A stretch of DNA of 64,000 bases from positions 107,710,362 to 107,774,361 of the forward strand of contig CM018693.1 of assembly GCA_009363875.1 (NCBI GenBank), written 5' to 3'. Origin of the DNA: Mikania micrantha (taxonomy: Eukaryota > Streptophyta > Magnoliopsida > Asterales > Asteraceae). The position numbers were made by a program, and so were the translations under genes. Below the pieces are notes generated by a model, which saw only the letters and a list, made by a program, of their open reading frames with translations, did no database searches and was not told the DNA's origin. Shown one piece after another: positions 56,132 to 64,000 of the stretch (position 1 is its first letter; the number at the start of each line of letters is the position of its first letter).

Positions 56132-56405
56132 GAGACCAATGATGTATTGTCCTAGTGGTAAGATGGAGCTATTGGAAAAGTGATAGGAGACCCAGGTTCT
56201 GGGTTCGATCCTTGATCCCACCCGGTTTTACCGGCCTTTCACTGCCTTTGAGTGGGTGCTTGGGTCGGGTTTTTCTCCTGGAATTGGTGACTGGTGGGCT
56301 AGGGGCTTCGTCTGTCTGGAATATTGGCCAGCTTGGGTATCCTTTAACCATTGACAGCCTTGTACAAAGTACCCGACAGTGGATTAGTTGGTATTTTAGA
56401 AAAAA
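56132..56405 (+). mobile_element. tRNA-derived SINE with Pol III boxes
   Basis: CCTAGTGGTAAGATGG (56,151) resembles box A, and GGTTCGATCC (56,202-56,211) is a perfect box B 50 bp later. The body continues to an A-rich end near 56,400. GAGAGCTGAGAG flanks it at 56,120-56,131 and 56,406-56,417, a likely target duplication. A third copy of this word occurs at about 56,470, so the target was itself slightly repetitive. Confidence 0.75.
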
Positions 56406-56417
56406 GAGAGCTGAGAG

Positions 56418-58459
56418 AGAACAAAATGCAACGAACCTTGATACGTGTGCTCTTGACTAAAAATAGTGAGAGAGCTGAGAGGAGAATGCAACGGACCTTA
56501 ATATGTGTGCCCTTGAGTGACTTAGAATTTAGATCGTTTCATGAACGGTTTTGTCACAAACAGTAATACCATAAATGATTTATGGGCCCATGCAACGCAA
56601 CATGACATCTATGTCATGCCATGGCTTCCTCATGGCCCTATTAAGGGTGCCGCCATGGGCCGTTTGGTAACTATAAAATCATTTCTCATTATGACTCCCA
56701 ACTCCCAACCATACCAATTACCAAGAGTCCAAAATTTGTATATGAAATTAATGTGTCATTTTTCTTAGGTGAACAAGACTTCAAGTTGTATATTACACAA
56801 AATTTTTGAGATTTTTTTTTTAGTTTCAAGCTAACTTAAGTCATGAGATATTTCATAATAAAAAAGCTGAACCTCCTCGTGTTTTACCAGTTCATAATTT
56901 AAATGATTAATATTAATATTAATTAAACTTACACTTTCTATTTATATTACAATTAGTTGCTGCGTATATTTAATAATCTTGTTTCCCATCGCCAAAGCTA
57001 AACCGAGTATGCATACATTGGCTTAACGATAAAAATAACATTAATAAAAGCAAAAATTCAAAAAAAAAACCAAAAGAAACCTTATAAAATCAGCACAAGA
57101 TGATGGTTGAGTCACGTAGAAACAAAATCTAAAAAAAAACAAATATTTTAATTTGTGATGAGAGATACCAATCTACAAATATCTCAAGCTTTGTAAGATT
57201 AATTCTTAAATAAATTAAATTTTATAATTGCTCTAATTTTATAATAAATATACACCTTTATAAATTGCAACATAAAAAAGTTTATGTATTAATATGTCAC
57301 TTCCTACTTGGAACGGTTCTTAAGGAAAAAAATGATGACGTTCAATTTGACGTGACTCTCTAGCATAAAATTTGTAAGTAGTTTGGAAAAGTTTTTAAAT
57401 AGAATGATTTTAAGGTGTGGTTTTAAAACAGTTTCTCGAATTTAAGAACCAATCAAATGAAGTCACATTCTTTTGAAGCGGTTGCTAACAAAAAAAAAAA
57501 AAGAAGAAATAAATGTGATCAATCAAAATAAAATACAATTCATACTTAGTTGACAGTTTAATTATGTTTACATAGATAATATATATGTATATGTACAAAT
57601 GACTAGGATATTACCACATGTAAATACACGGATTGAATATAAGTATTAAATAGTTAATAATAAAAATTTAAAAATTATATAAACGATATATTGATATAAA
57701 GTGATAAAATTTTATATTAATAATTAATTTAAAGAATAAAAAAATTAAATTTCTAATAAAAATAGTAATATATTTTAACCTTCTTGATTTGTAATAATTT
57801 AAATCTTTTAACCAACGAAAATTATAAATTTAATTAGTTAGTTTTCTGTCAAAAATAAACTACTTCAAATTAAGATGATAAGATAATATTTTTATAACTA
57901 TTGAAGTTAAAAAACTTAATTGAAATTAGCGTTAAACATACAAGGCAAAAAAATGTAATTTTATCATCGTATTTATAATTTTCGGTTAAAAAATTTTTAT
58001 TTAAGAATTTTTTATAAAACCTTTACTTTGTAAAAATAACAAATTGAAATATTTCTTATTTTTTAAAGTTGTATATTTAGGAAACAATATGTTTTATAAT
58101 AAAATGATTTGATTTCGAATATATTAAAAACTATTTTTAAATTTGTAAAAGATAAATAATATAATTAGCTATTATTATTATAATTATTTGATGGGATAGA
58201 TAATATAATTAATTTAATAGGAGAGATAATATAATTTATTCAATAAGAAAGAATTAAATTAGTGCATAAAAATTGACAAGTGATATTAAGATCTTAGAAT
58301 GTGACAAGGGACAAATCAATATTCTTGTTTATTATAATAGTAAGATAAATATTGCAAAATCTCCAGATACAAGAGGTTGCATAGTTCGCATTGTAGGTTC
58401 CTTGAACTCTCAAGATCCGAACTTTATCAACTCAATCAACACAAAATGCTTTTAAGATG
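56418..58459. other. AT-rich intergenic stretch, no gene seen
   Basis: About 2 kb of strongly AT-rich sequence. At 56,405-56,510 there is a direct duplication of the block GAGAGCTGAGAG...ATGCAACG. I see no coding region or RNA gene. Confidence 0.5.
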
Positions 58460-58764
58460 TGCGGAATCCATGTTAGAAGATATAAATGTATTAGAAAAGT
58501 TAATTTCTATTATAAAATCGTGAACTTGATACAAACTGCTTCAATGCGTCTAGAAGAGTCTGCTTCAGGTTCGCAGCCCTATAACAGTATACAATGTGTC
58601 TATTTATACTACTCTAGAAGTACTCGAATCTATGTACACGAAATACTAAAGTACACGAAATTTACAAGTACACGAAATACATAGTTCACAAAAATAGTCA
58701 AACTTGGTCTTCATCTTGTCACGAGTTGATTTTGCTAGTCTTCGTCTTCAGATTGGGCTTTACA
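58460..58764 (-). repeat. Probable 3' LTR of a minus-strand element, 305 bp
   Basis: On the plus strand it runs TGCGGAATCC to GGGCTTTACA (TG...CA). The minus strand upstream has TTTAGGGGGAG (58,767-58,777), a polypurine tract. Inside, AGTATAAATAGAC (about 58,597-58,609) is a TATA box on the minus strand. The partner LTR would be right of the window. Confidence 0.5.
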
Positions 58765-58786
58765 AACTCCCCCTAAACTGATGAAA

Positions 58787-59658
58787 TCAATCGATGGCAA
58801 GTATAACAGAATGAGGACCAGAACCAACATAAAGCTTGTGAGCCATTGCCAACGCAACGACTCTTGTGAATGGCTTCGCTTCCAGATCATAACCGCCATA
58901 GGTGCGTATGGGGTTCTTGTGAAGTACTGTCATGTCATCCTTCCCAAACATAAGCAAGTCCATAGGGTCCAGAATGAAGTAGTCATCTGACTTGTCTCGT
59001 ACAATAACTGCTCCAAAAGTAATCTCGTTGAAGTACCAATGGCTGAAGTTCTTGAGCGTGTTATTAGGAACTCTCAAGTGAATTGGGATTGCTTTCTCTG
59101 TCTTTGGTGGAGGATACTTGACATAGATCCAAGGTTCCTTCTTGACAGGATCCAGCATGCACTTTGACAAAAATCTTCTTCCTTTTGCTTCCTTCTTCAC
59201 TAGGAAGTCTCTATCACACTGGTCCTTCAAGAACTTGGCAAACAACTCAGCTTGACTGTCATTGGAGAGATTAATGAATACGACATTTCTTATGCTCCGC
59301 AGATCAATCTTTGACAATGAGCAAAAGTCTTGAGGTATTTTGAAGTACTCCAATTTGCCATTAAACCTCATGACCAGGTACAACTACTTATCGTGATCAT
59401 ACATCCAGCTAACGACCACGTATCTGTTGTTGCAGACGACAAAAAGGTCTTTGGAGCTAGCAGTGTCGTTACTTCAGGATTCTCCACTTCGTCTTCAGGG
59501 TCAGGAGTAATCCAAGTCTTTTGAACTTTAGTAGGAGCAGGAGTCCAATCCTTCTTTCTATCAAACCAGATCTCAATAACAGTTTAGAACAAGGTGACAT
59601 CCTGTCCTTGGGCATCGACATATTTGTGAGCATACAAATGGAATACATACGGATTCGT
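58787..59658 (-). pseudogene. Unrecognised ORF next to the 3' LTR
   Basis: About 290 codons lead into a polypurine tract. Conserved-looking stretches are NPYVFHLYAHKYVDAQGQDV, KDWTPAPTKVQKTWITPDPE, LVMRFNGKLEYFKIPQDF and FTRVVALAMAHKLYVGSGPH. There are in-frame stops near 59,585 and 59,383 and a frameshift between about 59,400 and 59,450. It ends at 58,787, just before the PPT. I do not recognise the family, and no knuckle, DTGA, YxDD or DDE motif is seen. It is likely the product of a non-autonomous LTR element. The reading continues to the right of the solo LTR at 63,976-64,000. Confidence 0.5.
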
Positions 59659-62600
59659 TGTGACAACTAGTACCTTACCGGCCAGCAAGTCCGTACGGTA
59701 TGTGTACTTTCAACAGTAACTATGTGTACATACATGATTGTGAACAGTATTTGCATTAACAGAATTCAAAATACAAGAAACAGTTGTACGTATTTTTGTG
59801 TAAACTTAAATGCCGTAAGTACAACACTCATTTGAAACAATAGTTGTGTGTATTTAAGTGAAAACCTAAGTACAATTAGCACAACAAATCACGAGGAACA
59901 ACAGTGTTCAAGCGAATAACAATAACAAATCGGTTGCGATCTGATATCCATAGATGACAGGAATCAGATGGCCGACAATTCAATGTGAAAACAAGATGTT
60001 TAGTTGAGTCCGACAGTGAGGAAATTCAAGTTAAAACAATGTTGCAGTGTTGTTTCAGAATAACGAACTGACAGTGTGTTTGCGTGGGTGACGATTCACA
60101 CAAACATATCTATGAGTTTAACATTCTGAAATGATAACTGGGAAGTAGAAAACAAAAGTCAGAAAGCCAAACCATCGACGTGTTCGTTCGAATGACGATT
60201 CGAACGAATACGAGCGATGGTGACGCAATCTGACGAAACGAAGACGAAACACGACACGAACGAAATTAAATTAATAAAAATAAAATAAATTACGTTTTAC
60301 AATTTTGAAACTCATCAAATAATTAAATTAATTTCTTTTATTTAAAACATATTAAATACGCGATACGTTCTGGAAAACACGACGAAAACACAAACCGAGC
60401 AACGAAAACGAACCCGAACATCCCGGGGTATAAAAAGACTAAATGAAGGGAATTTCTTTCATTTTTCTCAACCTACTCTCTCTCTAAACTCTAAATCCCG
60501 TCCATTTCTCTCTCTAGAAAATCACCACCATTTACAACCTTCAAACTAGCTTATCTTGCTCATTTCTCAACAGATTTTGGTGTTCTTGGTGTCCATGTGA
60601 AGCTCTTGGTGTCCTCTACGTGAAAGTACAACAGATCTGAAGAGTTACCCACGGAATTTCGAGGTATGATCAATAGAAAATCACTGAAAATAGGGTTTTC
60701 TAAACCCATTACTCGACACACACACATAACCGGCTGATAACACTACTCTTCGAATAATCCTAACCATGAAAACCTGAAAAACGAGCCTACATGGGTGTGA
60801 GACAACCAGGAGACCAGCCAACAACGGTTGGAAATCGAAGATGAAATGATGAACAGGGTTCGTGAGCTTCAGCCAGCCGAACCCTCACCCCTGCGAACCT
60901 ACATGCACACACCGAACCATGGTCACACTCACGAACCTGCAACCACCAAACGAACCTTAGTGGCCAGACCTTGAAGCAACGAACCAGGGCTGCGAACCCT
61001 GACATTGCAGCCGAGCCTTTTGTGATCAGGACCGAACCTTGCAGGCAGAGCCGAACCATATGACCTCAGCGAACCCTTCTCATGTCACGAACCTTTGACC
61101 CTAACTGCTAAACCTGGCCGAACCTCCTCCACATGGCGAACCTAGCTTGGAACGAACCCTTGGGTTCGTTGGGACCCAGATGGAGCCGAACCTTGACCAC
61201 CAGGATAAATAGGTTCGCTGGAATGCTCGCCCAAATGGTCGATCACTTTACAATCCCTCGGCCAAGACACTAGAAGTCCAACATCATATGCTCGGTCCAA
61301 TGAACTAGTCCAGATTCAATTGTGCAGCCCAAAACCCTATCACTTGGTCCGAATTGAGTACCTTCAGCCCAATAGGCCCATGAATAATCTCTCGGCTCAA
61401 GTGGCCCATTTCAGCCCACACCCACTTGGCCCATGGCTAACTCACGCGGCCCACCCCTTTGATCTAGGCCCAACCGCAACCGGCCCAAGATCATTCGGTG
61501 TGGCTTCAATTTAACCGGCCCACATACTTATAATTCGGCCCATGGGGGTAACCTAGTCCACGACACTAGGACTAACCCAATGAAACCTATTCGGCCCTTA
61601 ATAGTATGGCAACATAAAACTAGAGTGTCAAATTGTGAAATAAGATGGCAAATGATTTTAAGGTAAAAGACTAATGGTACGATAATGACACAAGCTAGAT
61701 TATCAAAGGTTAAGAATGGTCAAGCTTTAAGATAAGGACCTAAGTCCTAAGACATCAAATGAACTTAAACATAACTTAGATAACCAAGATTTCTAATTTT
61801 AATTTATTGGGGTAAGTATTATCAATATTCATAATTCACACACGGGGCCGAATAGAGACTAAGACCGAGACTCACCGGTGATAGCCAACTTTGGGGCTAA
61901 CACATACACACGCACAAAGCTTTACGACAATTAATTATGAATTACAACAACATGAAATCAATACAGGATCGTGAAAACAAACGCAAATACAATCAAGAAG
62001 CGCGTGCATTCTTCTTTTAAGCTAAGTCAACCACTTCAACAACAAGGTGAGTTCATATGCCCGTTTTACTTTAATCTTAACTGATTTTAAACTCTCGGGG
62101 CTGAGAAACATGCTTTACTTTTATTTATTTAAAAGTTTTGCTTAACATGTTGCTATTACATTGATTTTAGATAATACTAAATTGCTTATTATCGCTTATC
62201 ATTGTATGCATGCTTGTATGATCATGATATGACAGGGATAATCAGATGAACAAGATAATATATCTTATTAGTTCATCAACACATTATAATAACATATTTG
62301 TAAGATTTTATCTTATAATACTTGGTTATTCTTACATAAGCCAACATTGGAATAATCACACGCAAACATAGGAATGTTATAAAGATACTATGTATCTTTG
62401 TAATAACATTCGACACAAGAGTTAAGTAAGTGTAATAGGACAAGTCCTTTTAACACTTAGCTTTACAACTCAACACATATTACAGGAGAACATTGAACAA
62501 GGAATGATAATCATGATAATGTAACTTCATGATAACTACATCAATCTCACAATAATTAACATACTGTAATGAGACAAGTTCTTATTTAACCTTGTTAATA

Positions 62601-63975
62601 ACACGGAGAACATATGACATTGAGAACAATAACACGGATGAACACAATTACAATTAGTTACTATTGACCTGTTGTATTATATCACTTCAATCATGTGCCA
62701 TTTATACAAGTTGATCATGTAAGCCCCTATAATTCGCTGACCAGTTAGTTTGACATGACTAAACCGACGATAGCATAGTGTACCATAGGTTTGACAAACC
62801 TCTAGCTTGTAGGGCTAGTATGTTGATCGTATTGATTCGTTGGCCAGTAACGTATGACCGGTGACAGGGCAACTTCAAGTCAGGTTCTGGAAAGTGACAC
62901 ATGGTGATATTAATCTGCAGTGATAAGTAATTAATCCATCGTTGCTCGTTGTCTAGTAGACTGAGTAATTTATATTCTCGTGTCATATTACTAGTAACTG
63001 TTTCGATGAGGTCTATGGGTACACAAAGTGGTAGAGGTAAATCGGATGCATTGAAATCTGATTACGTGAGGATTTCAATGGATTCCTTTTAGGCTCTATG
63101 CACTATAAGTTGAGAACAAATTGCAATTGGTTAACTAACACTCTTAATATTTAAAAGTGATAAACAGTTAACCCCACAAGTAACAGAATAATCAAAGGAT
63201 CAGATTTGATAAATCTAATATCCTTAACGCATAAAAAAGGTTATCAACACTTCGGTTTGATAACTAAACCCTTATTATTATATTATTCTATACATGAGAT
63301 AACAGGTGAAATGGGAAATGTAAATCCATAGTTGCATTGCAAGTTGTGTGAAACTTGTTTGAGCATGTGGTGGGATGGCGTCTGGGCTTGACCCTTTCGT
63401 ATTCCCTATATATAAGCATGCTTGATTGGGTGTCACATCACTTGTACATACAACTAGGGAGAAGCCATCGGGTGAACAGGTGAAACAAACGACATACAAG
63501 TAATAGTATTAATATTGTGAATGTGCATGTGAATGAAGCAAGGTTTTCAATTAACATACTTATGAACTCACCAACCTAGTGTTGACTTTGTTTAAATGCA
63601 TGTTTTCTCAGGTGACGAACAGGTGTAGGTACTTACATGCAAGGATTAAGCTAGTGAACTTTTAGAAGACCTAGATTTATTTTGTGTTGCATGCTTTTGG
63701 CGACAAGAACAATGAATCATCTTTTGTATATCTTGTACAGATACAAGATATAGTTACATTGATTCTTTTAATAGATTTACTTGGTTAAATTATGAACGAT
63801 ACCTTGTAATTTAATCTTGTAATTCTATATCATTGATGTGTTAGCATTTCTCATTTATTTATCATGTGCTATGTAAACAATCCGATCATTCGATTATCAC
63901 TCACGATATCGCGCCCCGGGAACCTTCCGCCTGACGAGAAAACCCTATCCGTTCCCGCCGGCTCGGGGTGTGACA
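59659..63975 (+). mobile_element. Solo LTR, 4,317 bp, family S (copy S2), TSD TTCGT
   Basis: It runs TGTGACAACT to CTCGGGGTGTGACA, with identical duplications TTCGT (59,654-59,658 and 63,976-63,980). It shares ends and inner blocks with 3,442-7,507, for example GAGTTTAACATTCTGAA, TGACGATTCGAACGAATACG and GTGGTGGGATGG. A TATA-like GGTATAAAAAGAC lies at about 60,425, followed by CT-rich sequence. AGGTGAGTTC is at 62,045, CTCACCAAC at 63,567 and TTCTCAGGTG at 63,605. There is no coding region. Confidence 0.9.
60867..61200 (+). repeat. Dense CGAACC word cluster in solo LTR S2
   Basis: CGAACC recurs over a dozen times at irregular spacing in about 330 bp, followed to about 61,560 by CGGCCCA words. 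At the same relative place the S1 copy has TCGGTCGGCCCA words (5,040-5,330). The array is not periodic. Confidence 0.7.
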
Positions 63976-64000
63976 TTCGTGGAGATGTTTCCGAGTATGA

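Noticed and set aside
58273..58684. Plus-strand ORFs of 60-75 codons near the 3' LTR
   Set aside because: They lie in LTR and AT-rich spacer and show no domain or codon pattern.

Overview
This window is plant nuclear DNA made almost entirely of transposable elements, mostly Ty3/gypsy LTR retrotransposons nested in one another, with a broken Mutator-like transposase gene and several MITEs and SINE-like retroposons. The tRNA-Met primer sites, the Tat/Retand, Tekay-like and Reina-like domain orders, the GT-AG introns and the AT-rich spacers fit a eudicot. The style of the elements suggests Asteraceae, but that is only an impression. I see no convincing single-copy host gene.

Left third (1-25,585). 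A degraded plus-strand Tat/Retand element runs from beyond the left edge to 12,694. A 4.07-kb solo LTR (3,442-7,507) is inserted in the middle of its integrase zinc finger, and a hAT-type MITE sits inside that LTR. Between the integrase and the 3' LTR, the Retand element carries an antisense, apparently spliced gene (10,216-11,752). The element sits in the tail of another long LTR (12,695-13,879). Next is a full-length minus-strand Tekay-like element (14,144-25,585) with 2.7-2.9-kb LTRs, a dead integrase and an extra ORF ahead of gag.

Middle (25,586-43,613). The oldest layer I can read is a minus-strand MULE-type transposase gene with a C-terminal OTU cysteine-protease domain. It is split by a 13.6-kb LTR-internal-LTR-internal-LTR array (26,655-40,296) flanked by one target-site duplication (ATAAC). 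The two internal regions have complementary lesions: the first lacks gag, protease and most of RT, while the second keeps a 1,424-codon gag-pol ORF but lacks the integrase catalytic Glu. A tRNA-like Pol III cassette lies in both full LTRs.

Right third (43,614-64,000). A solo LTR (43,614-53,849) contains a Mutator-type foldback MITE, a second solo LTR (44,838-46,992) and a young Reina-like element (47,015-51,885). The last two lie 17 bp apart. AT-rich sequence with two SINE-like retroposons and a second hAT MITE follows. At the right edge the 3' end of a minus-strand LTR element with an unrecognised ORF is cut by another 4.3-kb solo LTR (59,659-63,975).

The insertion order follows from perfect or near-perfect target-site duplications: ggcaa/ggcag, GGCTTTAC, ATAAC, TCTTATAT, TTGATTTTA, TGATC, ATACT, TATGAAAC and TTCGT. 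Nothing here forms an operon or pathway. The coding parts are gag-pol polyproteins, a transposase and accessory transposon ORFs, nearly all broken.
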